From positions 496,001-560,000 of the forward strand of contig NZ_JABWDU010000001.1 in assembly GCF_013371465.1 (NCBI RefSeq): DNA of 64,000 nt, written 5' to 3'. Below are positions 33,924 to 43,100 of the stretch, piece after piece. The notes beneath the pieces were generated by a model, which did not search any database, was not told the origin of the DNA, and saw only the letters and a list, made by a program, of their open reading frames with translations. Source of the DNA: Ensifer oleiphilus. Lineage in GTDB: Bacteria > Pseudomonadota > Alphaproteobacteria > Rhizobiales > Rhizobiaceae. A program made the position numbers and the translations under genes. Position 1 is the first letter of the stretch, and each line of letters starts with the position of its first letter.

Positions 33924-34934
33924 ATGGGTTTGAGACACGCATCAGCGGATGAGCGGCGCGGTTTGGCTGCATTGGAGTCGGTCGGCAGGACTTTGACGAC
34001 GGCGATGGCCGGCATCAAGGCGCTCTCCGATCATCTCGGCGCCGATACGACGTTCGCCCAAAGCATGGTCGAGGCGATCGAACTCATCGGCGAAAGCCAC
34101 GGCCGCGTTGTCGTTTCCGGTATCGGCAAAAGCGGGCATATCGGCCGCAAGATGGCCGCGACCATGGCGTCGACAGGCACATCGGCCTATTTCGTCCACC
34201 CGACCGAAGCGAGCCACGGCGATCTCGGCATGGTGACGTCGCAGGACGTGCTGATCCTGTTGTCCTGGTCGGGCGAGACGGCGGAACTCGCCAACATGCT
34301 CACCTACGCCAAGCGCTTCAAGGTGCCGATCGTTTCGATCTCGTCCAACCGTGATAGCGTGCTGGCCCGCAATTCCGAAGTGCCGATCGTTTTGCCGAAG
34401 GTTCAGGAAGCCTGTCCGCATGGGTTGGCGCCGACGACGTCGGCGATGCTGCAGCTCGCGGTCGGCGACGCGCTTGCCATTGCCCTGCTCGAGCGCCGCG
34501 GCTTCTCGGCCGAAGATTTCAAGACGTTCCATCCAGGTGGCAAGCTTGGCGCACAGCTGCGCCTCGTGCGCGAACTGGCGCATGTGGGTGAACAGGTGCC
34601 GCTGTTGAGTGTCGGTCACCCGATGAGCGAAGCGGTCATCGAAATGTCTTCCAAGGGCTTTGGCGTTGTCGGCATTGTCGACGAGGACGGCAAGCTTGCC
34701 GGCGTCATCACCGATGGCGACCTTCGTCGCCACATGTCGGGCGATCTGCTGGCGCAGACCGTCGAGGCGGTGATGTCGCGCAATCCACGCGTCATCAGGG
34801 GTGATGTCCTGGCAAGCGGTGCGATGGAGTTCATGCAGGATCACAAGGTGACCGTGCTGTTCCTCATCGACGAAGACGGGCTTCCTGTCGGCATCCTGCA
34901 CATTCACGACCTGCTTCGCGCAGGCGTCGCCTAA
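33924..34934 (+). CDS. kpsF: Arabinose-5-phosphate isomerase (KpsF/GutQ family)
   Basis: A 336-residue enzyme interconverting ribulose-5-phosphate and arabinose-5-phosphate, the first step to Kdo or related sugars. A SIS domain (about 50-190) shows VVVSGIGKSGHIGRKMAATM and HPTEASHGDLGMV with the His needed for isomerisation. Two CBS domains follow (about 215-335; GVVGIVDEDGKLAGVITDGD). The position beside rkpJ matches the kpsF3 gene of S. fredii rkp-1 regions as I recall. The start at 33924 follows GGGAATGG; an ATG at 33863 also lies in frame, in a partly duplicated stretch. Confidence 0.92.
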   Translation: MGLRHASADERRGLAALESVGRTLTTAMAGIKALSDHLGADTTFAQSMVEAIELIGESHGRVVVSGIGKSGHIGRKMAATMASTGTSAYFVHPTEASHGDLGMVTSQDVLILLSWSGETAELANMLTYAKRFKVPIVSISSNRDSVLARNSEVPIVLPKVQEACPHGLAPTTSAMLQLAVGDALAIALLERRGFSAEDFKTFHPGGKLGAQLRLVRELAHVGEQVPLLSVGHPMSEAVIEMSSKGFGVVGIVDEDGKLAGVITDGDLRRHMSGDLLAQTVEAVMSRNPRVIRGDVLASGAMEFMQDHKVTVLFLIDEDGLPVGILHIHDLLRAGVA

Positions 34935-34956
34935 ACGCGGGCACTTCGTAAACGGT

Positions 34957-34992
34957 AACGGTCAGCCTATGCGGATAGCGAGGCTGGCCGTT
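34957..34992 (+). terminator. Hairpin at the kpsF/rkpJ convergence
   Basis: AACGGTCAGCCT (34957-34968) pairs with AGGCTGGCCGTT (34981-34992) with one T-G mismatch and a 12-base loop. It lies after the kpsF stop and inside the last codons of the convergent rkpJ, so it probably ends kpsF transcription. Confidence 0.45.
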
Positions 34993-36298
34993 GTCGTTTC
35001 TGGGGCTTGCGCCGCGGTGGCGGATCGACGAAGGCACCGGGCAGGTTGACCGTGTTCTTGTGCAGACGCTCGGCGATCGCTTGTGCGCCCGCATCGGTTC
35101 CCGCCCGGGAGTAGAGATTGCCGCGCACCTGGATCGAAGCAGCAAGCAGACGGAACATGGCGGCGCTCACCTCGGCATCGGGGGGCGTCGGTTTTTTCCA
35201 GAAATCCTCGAGAGGCTGCTGGTCCGTCAAACCGGCGATGTCGAAAACGGCCGTGCCGAGCACCTTCACCGGTCGACCCTGTTTCAACGCATGCAGACCC
35301 GCGGTCGAGTTGACCGTGACCATTCCGGCGCTGGCATCTGCGAGCACATCAAGATTGCCGCCATCGAGATAGAACACACGCCCGCTCAAGCCGAGCGCCG
35401 CCGCCCTGTCGTCGATGAATTTGCGCCAGGCAATGAGGTCGTTGTCGAGCGGATGTACCTTGAAGACCAGTCCGGTACCCCCGGCCGCATGGGTTGCAAA
35501 CGAGCGCAGGACCTCGTCGATCGCGTCCTTCTGGCTATGGAACGGCGAGTGGGCGCGCAGCTGGAAATCGGTCTCGAGCTGCAGCGGATAGACGAAATAG
35601 GGCGCCCGTCGCGAAAGCAGCGCACGCACGCATCCTTCGGCTTCGGCTGTGCGCCGCTTGCCGGTCAGCAGACGGCGAACCCAGCCCGCATATTCAGCGA
35701 GCGGATGAAAGATCCCGTGACGTCGGTAATGCGGGAAAAGGAACCACAGGAAGACGTTGGGAAGATTGTAGAGGAGATCGTAGCTGGCGTCGGCCACGAA
35801 GGTCTGGGTGTAGTGCTTGCGCCAATCCGGCTCCGGTAAATCCTTCGCTGCATCGACGATCAGGCCGGCGTCTGCGGGGAAATGGGAGTTCGACGACATG
35901 CCGTTGCGCTCCAGCGTCAGCCAGTCGGGTCTGAGATACCCCATCTCGACGATCGAGATCGCGACGCCGTTCCGGCGCGCAACGGCGGTGGCGGCCTGAT
36001 GGTAGGGCCGCTCCTCGCCAAGCAGGATCATGTCGGTAACGTGGTGGGTGTCGATGAAGCGTTCGAGATAGGCGGGCCAGTCCGCAAGCGCTCCGCGATA
36101 GTTGAAGGCCCCTTTGCGCCGCCAGAAGATCTGGTCGCCGACGTTGAGGTTGATCCGCAGGCAGGTATGGCCATAGCTTTCGAGCCGGTCGGCGATCTTG
36201 CGGAAGATCGGTGACGAAGGGCCCTGCAGGAACAGAAAGACCCGCCGGCCTGATCGATCGGCTGAAACGCGAATGTCGTGCACAGCGTTCTTCATCAT
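34967..36298 (-). CDS. rkpJ: Capsular polysaccharide biosynthesis/export protein RkpJ (KpsS-like)
   Basis: A 443-residue cytoplasmic protein of the KpsS/LipB capsule family: RRVFLFLQGPSSPIFRKIAD at the N-terminus, YFVYPLQLETDFQLRAHSPF near 235, LVFKVHPLDNDLI near 277, and VTVNSTAGLHALKQGRPVKV near 330. KpsS-type proteins add the first Kdo residues to the lipid acceptor of group 2 capsules and couple it to export. It is the last gene of the rkpAGHIJ operon; the gap to rkpI is only about 10 bases. Start ATG at 36298 or the adjacent second Met. Confidence 0.88.
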   Translation of the reverse strand: MMKNAVHDIRVSADRSGRRVFLFLQGPSSPIFRKIADRLESYGHTCLRINLNVGDQIFWRRKGAFNYRGALADWPAYLERFIDTHHVTDMILLGEERPYHQAATAVARRNGVAISIVEMGYLRPDWLTLERNGMSSNSHFPADAGLIVDAAKDLPEPDWRKHYTQTFVADASYDLLYNLPNVFLWFLFPHYRRHGIFHPLAEYAGWVRRLLTGKRRTAEAEGCVRALLSRRAPYFVYPLQLETDFQLRAHSPFHSQKDAIDEVLRSFATHAAGGTGLVFKVHPLDNDLIAWRKFIDDRAAALGLSGRVFYLDGGNLDVLADASAGMVTVNSTAGLHALKQGRPVKVLGTAVFDIAGLTDQQPLEDFWKKPTPPDAEVSAAMFRLLAASIQVRGNLYSRAGTDAGAQAIAERLHKNTVNLPGAFVDPPPRRKPQKRQRPASLSA

Positions 36299-36308
36299 CT
36301 CGCCGCCG

Positions 36309-37901
36309 CTAACGCAGCGTGTCTTTCTTGAGGTTGGCGTGGTTGAGCAACGCTTCGATCAGATCCCAGGCCGCCACATCCTGCGGTTCGGCCGGCCGAT
36401 GGTGCGCCGATTTTGCCTTGGCGAGCGGCACGATGAAATAGTCCGTGCGCGGGTCGGGGAAGGGGTCGGCAAAAGACTTCAAGAGCGGCGCATGATCGCC
36501 ATAGAAGACGAACCAGACGGGCCGGTCGAGTTTGTCGAGACGATCGGTCAGCTGCTTCAGTGCCGCGTCGGATTGCTCCAGGATCGCCAGGTAGATTTCC
36601 ACCGGATTGGTGAGGTCGCCAACGCGGCCCGGCTCCCATGGGCCATGGTTCGCCATCGAAGCGACGAAAACGAAACCGCTCGTGTCTTCCGGCAGCTTCT
36701 CACAGGCATCGATGACTTTGGTCGCGAGCTTCTCGTCGGAGACATAGGGGCCGTCGCGCGAGGGCACATGGTCGAACCCGTCGAGCATCGTCAACTCGGC
36801 AAAGCCGAGCTGGGGCATCGCCTTGTGGCGCAGGAAGAAGGTGCGATCGTAGGGATGGATGAAATGGGTGTGCCAGCCGGCGCGCTTCATCTTTCCCGGC
36901 CACACGACGTCGGAATAGTGCGATGCCCGCAGATAGGGGTAACTCGCATCCACGTGGATATCGTCGGGCACGAGGCCGCTGATGACGGCAAACTCGGTGC
37001 GCAGCGTATAGCCACCCTCAAAGACGCTGCTGAGGCGGCCCCATTGGGCGGCCTGTCGCCGCAATCGGTCAAGCGTCGGCATCTTCAGGGTATCGACACC
37101 GAAATGGCGCATGTCGATGAAGGACTCCGATTGCCAGACGACGATCAGCGGCGAGCCGTCGTCACCGATCAGGTCCTGAACGGCGGCACGGACAATTTGC
37201 GACAGTTCGGCGACGATCTTCTCGCGTTTGACGCCAAGCCAGATGATGAAGCGGAAGATGACCGATCCAAAAGTGCCGAAGCGCACCGTGTTCATCTTGA
37301 CGTCGAGCACCTTGACGAGCCGCTGGACGAGCGCCGCCGTCGGTCGGTTCACCGGGCCGTAGAACAGGAGAAGCCACGGTCCGGCAGCGACTGCCACCAT
37401 CAACAGGATCCAGAAGGCCTTACCGCTGCTCGGCAGGATCGTCGGCTCGAAATACAGGTAGAGCCCGGAGACGCCGAAGACATAGAGAAAGGCGACGGTC
37501 CAGAACACGATGTTCAGCGAACTGGCGTAGAAGATCGTCTTGTATTTGAAGACATCGACGACGAGGGCGATATCGGAGAAGATCAGCGGCTCGCGGATGA
37601 ACTTGAACTTGGCCCGCGAAATCCCGGTGAAGATGATGAAGAAGCTCATCGTGCCGGCGGCGGCATAGAGCGGCCGCCAGGAGCCTGCAAAGAAGCCGGC
37701 GAACACCAGCGCGATGACCGGCAAGCGGGCGAGGACATCGATAACGTCCTGTTTGCGCCCGAAGGGGGAAGGGTTCGCCCGGCGCTCGCGTTTCGGCAGT
37801 GCGAAGCGGTCGGTGAAGAAGATCACCGCGCAGGACAAGATGAAACAACAGATCGTCAGCGTTATCGGATAGTCGTGCAATTGAACGGGGAGCAACGCCA
37901 A
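36309..37901 (-). CDS. rkpI: RkpI: LtaS-like membrane sulfatase-fold protein
   Basis: About 530 residues. The N-terminal half has about five membrane helices. The C-terminal half is an alkaline-phosphatase/sulfatase-fold domain like LtaS or OpgB: VVWQSESFIDMRHFG with the metal-ligand Glu, a candidate nucleophile Thr in FEGGYTLRTEFAVISGL, and a C-terminal VFYGDHAPLL with Asp/His ligands. Such enzymes transfer phosphoglycerol or phosphoethanolamine outside the membrane. The start is uncertain: I favour TTG at 37901 (GAAGG seven bases upstream); an ATG at 37943 in the same frame lacks a binding site. Position and order support rkpI. Confidence 0.85.
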   Translation of the reverse strand: MALLPVQLHDYPITLTICCFILSCAVIFFTDRFALPKRERRANPSPFGRKQDVIDVLARLPVIALVFAGFFAGSWRPLYAAAGTMSFFIIFTGISRAKFKFIREPLIFSDIALVVDVFKYKTIFYASSLNIVFWTVAFLYVFGVSGLYLYFEPTILPSSGKAFWILLMVAVAAGPWLLLFYGPVNRPTAALVQRLVKVLDVKMNTVRFGTFGSVIFRFIIWLGVKREKIVAELSQIVRAAVQDLIGDDGSPLIVVWQSESFIDMRHFGVDTLKMPTLDRLRRQAAQWGRLSSVFEGGYTLRTEFAVISGLVPDDIHVDASYPYLRASHYSDVVWPGKMKRAGWHTHFIHPYDRTFFLRHKAMPQLGFAELTMLDGFDHVPSRDGPYVSDEKLATKVIDACEKLPEDTSGFVFVASMANHGPWEPGRVGDLTNPVEIYLAILEQSDAALKQLTDRLDKLDRPVWFVFYGDHAPLLKSFADPFPDPRTDYFIVPLAKAKSAHHRPAEPQDVAAWDLIEALLNHANLKKDTLR

Positions 37902-37998
37902 GCGGAAACCTTCATGCTTTCTTGCACGCCGACACCGCCTCATGCAGCCCGGGATCGGTCTGAGACTTAGAACCTATCGTCGGCACGCACAAGCGCCG

Positions 37999-38817
37999 TC
38001 ACCCGCCGTGTTTTGATACTCCACTGCTACTGCGGGCCACCGCCCGATCGAACCACCAGTTGAGAAGCGGTCTGACGGCCGGGCCGAACCGGCCGAGAAG
38101 AAAAAGCGTGAGGCCAAAATAGATCTCGAACCGACCGCGCTCGATGCCGGCGACGACCTTGCGGGCCACCGCTTCTGCCGGCCACGGGCTGACCGTCCCC
38201 ATGACCGCTGCCGCCTCGGCGGGCCGAAATGCAAGCTCGCGCTGAAACTGCGGCGTCTCAGTGTCCGGCGGAAAGCAGACGGAGACGTTCACGCCACGCC
38301 CGCGCGCCTCCGAGCGAAGCGCCTGCGCAAAGCCGTGAAGGGCGAACTTCGACGCACAATAGGCAGAGTAGCCGTAAATGCCGAGTAGGCCGGCGCCGGA
38401 AGAGATCATCATGATTTTTCCGCGCCCGCGTTGCGTCATTCCGGCGTAGACGGCGCGCACCGCATGGACAGTGCCGGAAAAATTCGTGTCCATCTGCCGC
38501 TGGAACGCGGAGCTGCCAAGCTCTTCGAACCGGCCGGGCTCGACGACGCCAGCCGAGGTCACCAGGATGTCGCAGGGTCCGAATGCGGCTTCGCAGCGAT
38601 GGATGGCCGCTGCGATTTCGTCCTCCCTCGCAACGTCGGCCGTCTCGATCCGGATGTCCCCGACTGTCGATGCCTTCGAGGCGAGTTCATCCTGTGCCTG
38701 TTTCAGGATCTCGGCCGAACGGGCGATCAGCGAGAGGCGCGCGCCGCGGCTGGCGTAGATCGATGCGATCGCCAGCCCTATGCCGCTCGAGCCGCCGGTG
38801 ATGATCACATGGGTCAT
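37999..38817 (-). CDS. rkpH: RkpH: short-chain dehydrogenase/reductase (KDSR-like)
   Basis: A 272-residue classical SDR. The nucleotide site is THVIITGGSSGIGLAIASIY, the catalytic Ser is in KIMMISSGAGLLG and the Tyr/Lys pair in YSAYCASKFALHG. A C-terminal hydrophobic tail (FGLTLFLLGRFGPAVRPLL) suggests membrane contact, as in 3-ketodihydrosphinganine reductases. The ATG at 38817 has GGGAAG upstream. It follows rkpG after about 50 bases. The likely job is reducing the keto product of RkpG or an RkpA intermediate; this is inference from family and order. Confidence 0.88.
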   Translation of the reverse strand: MTHVIITGGSSGIGLAIASIYASRGARLSLIARSAEILKQAQDELASKASTVGDIRIETADVAREDEIAAAIHRCEAAFGPCDILVTSAGVVEPGRFEELGSSAFQRQMDTNFSGTVHAVRAVYAGMTQRGRGKIMMISSGAGLLGIYGYSAYCASKFALHGFAQALRSEARGRGVNVSVCFPPDTETPQFQRELAFRPAEAAAVMGTVSPWPAEAVARKVVAGIERGRFEIYFGLTLFLLGRFGPAVRPLLNWWFDRAVARSSSGVSKHGG

Positions 38818-38869
38818 GCTGCTTCCCGCCCGCGGCATCCGGCCCCAGGAGGGGGCTTGCGCTTTGTCG

Positions 38870-40165
38870 TCAACGCGCCGAGAGCGCTTTCATCATCTGG
38901 TCGATGTCGATGCCGCCAAGGCCGAAATTGCGTTCGGTCAGATCCTTCAGGCGTTCTGCCGTCAGGGTCACCGTTTTGCGGATCTGCTCTTCGGTATGGT
39001 CGCTGGTTATGAAGAAGCGCAGCCGCGCCAACCCTTCGGGAACCGCCGGGTGGATGATTGGTAGCGCATTGACGCCGGCCGCAAGCAGATCGTTGGAAAG
39101 CTGAACAGCGCGCAGGGAATCGCCGACCAGAACCGGCACCACCGAAAAGCCGCTGCTGAGACCGGTGTCCAGACCCGCCTCCTTGGCAAGTTTTAGGAAG
39201 AGCGCACCATTGCGCCTGAGGGCGGCGGTGCGCGACGGCTCGCGCGCAAGCACGTCGAGGCTTGCGGCGGCCGACGCGGCCAGAACCGGTGCAAGGCCGA
39301 CGCTGTAGACGAAGCCTCCAGCAGACGCCTTGAGGACGGCAACGAGTGCTTCGCTGCCGGCGATGTAACCGCCGCAGCTGGACGTCGTTTTCGACAGCGT
39401 GCCCATCCATATGTCGATCTCATTCGGATCGACGCCGAAGTGCTCCGCAAGGCCGCGGCCGTGTTTGCCGACCACCCCCAGGGAATGGGCTTCGTCGACC
39501 GTGCGCAGCACATGTTCAAGGTCGTTGGCGTCATTGTGCTTGAACAGTCGCCGCGTGGCGCCGGAGAGCTTGATGCCGGCAAGTGCGCTGTTGTGGATGA
39601 ACTCGTCGTGGACGACGAGATCCTTCGGCCCCATCAGGCAGCTGATGGCGGCGACATTGGTCAGATAACCGCTGACGAAGCAGACGGCGGCATCGACGCC
39701 GTAGAAACGGGCGATCTTTTCTTCCAGCTCGACATGAACAGGCCGCTCGCCGGCGACAAGCCGGCTGGCCGAGGCGGAGATCCCGAAGGTCTCGACGGTT
39801 TCCTTTGCCCTTGCCAGCACTTCAGGGTGCCGGTTGAGGCCAAGATAATCATAGGACGCGAAGTTGATCAGCTTGCGGCCGTCGATGACGGTCGTGGCAC
39901 CGGCTGCGGTCTGATGCGCCCGGTAGAACGGATTTGCGATCCCGAGCTGTTCGCTGGCGAACTTCTGGGTCTGAACCTGCTTGTACTCGGGCAGATCCTC
40001 GAAACGGGCCTGTTGCCGGCGGGCCGGCGGCGGCATCTCTCGCTCCGACCGCGCCATGCGGTTGCGCTCGGAGGATTGATGCGTGTTTCTCATCCGGTCC
40101 AGCAGGTTCTCCTTGAGGCTGCTGGTCATCTTGGACGAGCCGGGACCGTTTCCGTTCGTGCTCAT
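38870..40165 (-). CDS. rkpG: RkpG: alpha-oxoamine synthase family acyltransferase, apparent internal deletion
   Basis: A 431-residue relative of 8-amino-7-oxononanoate synthase and serine palmitoyltransferase. PLP features present: FASYDYLGLNRHPEV near 102, D224 and H227 in DEAHSLGVVGKHGRGLAEHF, and the Schiff-base Lys259 in MGTLSKTTSSCGGYIAG. The usual block between the HND...LEHVL helix and the DEAHSLG strand, carrying the conserved EGVYSMDGD-like segment of about 35 residues, is absent: LEHVLRTV runs directly into DEAHSLG at residues 223/224 (about 39496). The frame stays open. Either the enzyme is defective or the assembly lost about 100 bases. Its ATG overlaps the rkpA stop by four bases. 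Confidence 0.87.
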   Translation of the reverse strand: MSTNGNGPGSSKMTSSLKENLLDRMRNTHQSSERNRMARSEREMPPPARRQQARFEDLPEYKQVQTQKFASEQLGIANPFYRAHQTAAGATTVIDGRKLINFASYDYLGLNRHPEVLARAKETVETFGISASASRLVAGERPVHVELEEKIARFYGVDAAVCFVSGYLTNVAAISCLMGPKDLVVHDEFIHNSALAGIKLSGATRRLFKHNDANDLEHVLRTVDEAHSLGVVGKHGRGLAEHFGVDPNEIDIWMGTLSKTTSSCGGYIAGSEALVAVLKASAGGFVYSVGLAPVLAASAAASLDVLAREPSRTAALRRNGALFLKLAKEAGLDTGLSSGFSVVPVLVGDSLRAVQLSNDLLAAGVNALPIIHPAVPEGLARLRFFITSDHTEEQIRKTVTLTAERLKDLTERNFGLGGIDIDQMMKALSAR

Positions 40166-43100
40166 TGGCTCTGTGCTTTTTCCTTTGCCGTACCGACATG
40201 CCGTTGCGCCAACTCGGTGACCAACTTGTCGTCCGCACCGTCGCTGTCGTCGCCCTGGTCTCGCTTGCTGACCTTCTCATAGAGCTTACGGGCGACGTCG
40301 CCAACCGTCGTGTTGTCTGCGACGCCACTCAGCGGCATGTCGAAGCCGGTGTTCTGCTGGAAGCTCATGCCGAGTTCGACGGCCATCAGGCTGTCGAGGC
40401 CGATTTCCTTCAAGACCTTGCTGCGCGTGACCGTATCCTTCGACACCCGCAGGATCGCGGCAATTTCGCCTGCGACCAGATCGAAGAGAATATCCTCGGC
40501 TTCTTGTGCAGATTTGCCCTCGATCATCGCGACGAGGTCCATCTTGGTGCCTTCGCCGCCGGACGAATGCTGATCGGCGCTGCGCAGGATAACCTCGAAG
40601 AGCGCATTGCGGGCGACCGGCAGGTTGCGGGCCGCCGACCAATCGATCTCCGATATCATCACGACGGCAGCGTCCACCGTGCCGGGGTCGCCGGCAAGGT
40701 GGCTTTCGACCATGTCGAGCGCCGTCTGCGCCTTCAGCGCCGTCTTGCCGATGCGCTTGGCCAGGATATCGTTGACGTCGGTGTTCTGTACCAGATAGCC
40801 CTTGTCGGCGATCGCGCCGAACCCGACCGCAAGACCGGCAAGCCCTTCGGCGCGCCGGGCGCGGGCGAGACCTTCGAGGTAACCGTTGGCGGCAACGTAA
40901 TTCGCCTGGCCGGGATTGCCGACCAGCGTCGTTGCCGACGAGAACAGGATGAAGTTGTCGAGCGCGTCGCCGCGGGTCAGCTGATCGAGAACAGCGGCAC
41001 CCTTTGCCTTCGTGTCGATGACCGGCCGGTTGCGCTCGCGATTGAGATTGCTGATGAGCGCGTCGTCCAGCACCATCGCTGCATGAACGATGGAGCGCAG
41101 CGGTGCTATCGCCCGCAATTCCGTGAGCAGTTGGTCTGCTGTCGTCGCATCCGTGATGTCGCAGGCATGAACCGTCGCCGAGATGCCGGCCTTGGCCCAA
41201 AGCTCGATCATCGCCGTCGTTTCCGCGTCGGCAAGACCGCGCCGCGAGCAGAGCGCGATGTTCTTCGCACCCTTGTCGGCAAGCCAGTTGGCAGCGGCCA
41301 AGCCGAAGCCGCCGATGCCGCCGACGACGAGGTGCATGCCTTCAGGGTCGACTTTGACGCCACCGCGCGGCCGGGTTGCGACCTGGTGTTTGCCGGCGAC
41401 CGGCGGCAGCACGACGATCTTGCCGATATGGCCTGCGTTCTGCATCAGCCGGAACGCATTGCCGATTTCGTCGAAGTCGAAGGCGCGGTACGGCAGCGGT
41501 GTCAGCTTGCCGTCCTCGAACAGCGCGCCGATCTCGGTGAAGATGCGCTTGGTGAGCGCCGGCGCGTTGACCAGCAATTGGTCCGCGTCGATGCCGAAGT
41601 AGCTGACATTGCGACGGAACGGCCGAAGGCCGATCTTGCTGTCGGCGTAGTAGTCGCGCTTGCCGAGTTCGAGGAAACGGCCGAACGGTTTGACGAGCGC
41701 CAGGCTCTGCTCCATCGCTTCGGCGAAGAGCGAGTTCAGGACGAGGTCGACGCCTTCGCCGTTTGTCACGGCGCGCACGTCGTTGACGAAACCGAGCGAG
41801 CGCGAATCGAACACATGGTCAGCGCCGAGCATCGAAAGGAAGCGGCGCTTCTCGCGGGTGCCGGCTGTGGCAATGACTTTCGCGCCCTTCAGCTTGGCAA
41901 CCTGAAGTGCTGCGAGGCCGACGCCACCGGCCGCACCATGAATGAGGATCGTTTCGCCGGCCTGGATGCGGCCGAGTTCGACCATGGCATAGTAGGCGGT
42001 GAGGAAGGCGACCGGCACGGTGGCCGCCGCGACCGGGCTGACCGATTGCGGCAGCCGGGCGACACCGGCGCGCGAAACGACCGCATGGGTGGAGAACGCC
42101 GCCGAAGCGATCGCCATGACGGCGTCGCCAACCGAAAGATCGTCCACGCCTTGGCCGACGGCAACGACGTGGCCGGACAGTTCCATGCCGATCGTCGCAC
42201 CGGCAAAGCCGTCTTCAAGTGCTTCTTCGGGCAGAAGACCCATGGCCCACATGACGTCGCGGAAGTTGAGGCCGGTGGCGGCCACCTTGACGACGACGTC
42301 GCCTGGGCCCGCGGTCGGCACATTGCTTTCTTCCCAAACGATGCTGCCGACCTGAGAGGCGACCCGTTGACGGATCGTGGCTGCGTCGAAGGACGCCGTC
42401 GAGCCATGGGCGCTGTCGGTCGGACCGGAAACCGCGCGGATTTCCGAGAGCGATCCGCTCGGCCCTTCCAGCAGCCATTCACGATTGGCGCCGGAAACGG
42501 CAAGCAAGGGAAGCGCCGCAGCAGTCTTCTGCTCGTCAGACGTCGCGCTGTCTGCGGCAAGATCCAGAGCGTGGACGTCGAGGAACTCGTATTCGTTCTG
42601 CAGCACGCGGGCGAAGGCCCAAAGGCCGGCATTGGTGCCGGAGCTTACGGCCGTCGTGCCCGCGACGCGGGCCGCAACCGGTGCCCCGTCAGGCGCGACA
42701 ACAACGAGCCTGGGCCGTGCGTCGCCGTTTGGATCGGTATCGCCGACATGCTGGCGCAGCACTTCTGCAACAGCGCTGAGCGCCAGAACCTGGGCCTGCA
42801 GCGAGGCGGAGTCGTCTGTCCGGCTCTTGGGCGCAGGCGACGACAGGAAGACGGCCCGAACGGGTCGATCGCCGTAGGCCGCGAGCGCATCGCGAAGCAA
42901 CGCCGTATCCGTGGACGTGTCACCCGTCAGATTGACCGGGATGGCGCCTGTGGACGGCTGCGTTTTCAGGCGCACACCGACCTGGAGCAGCAGGTAGGTC
43001 CCAACTGCTGCAACGGCAGCATCGGCACCGGTCTCGGCAGGCACCGGCGTTTCCACGCCGCGTGCCTCAAGAACGATGATGTTGCCGCTGGCGCATTCGC

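Noticed and set aside
36198-37970. A 590-codon plus-strand frame antisense to rkpI
   Set aside because: No membrane or catalytic features; rkpI shows both.
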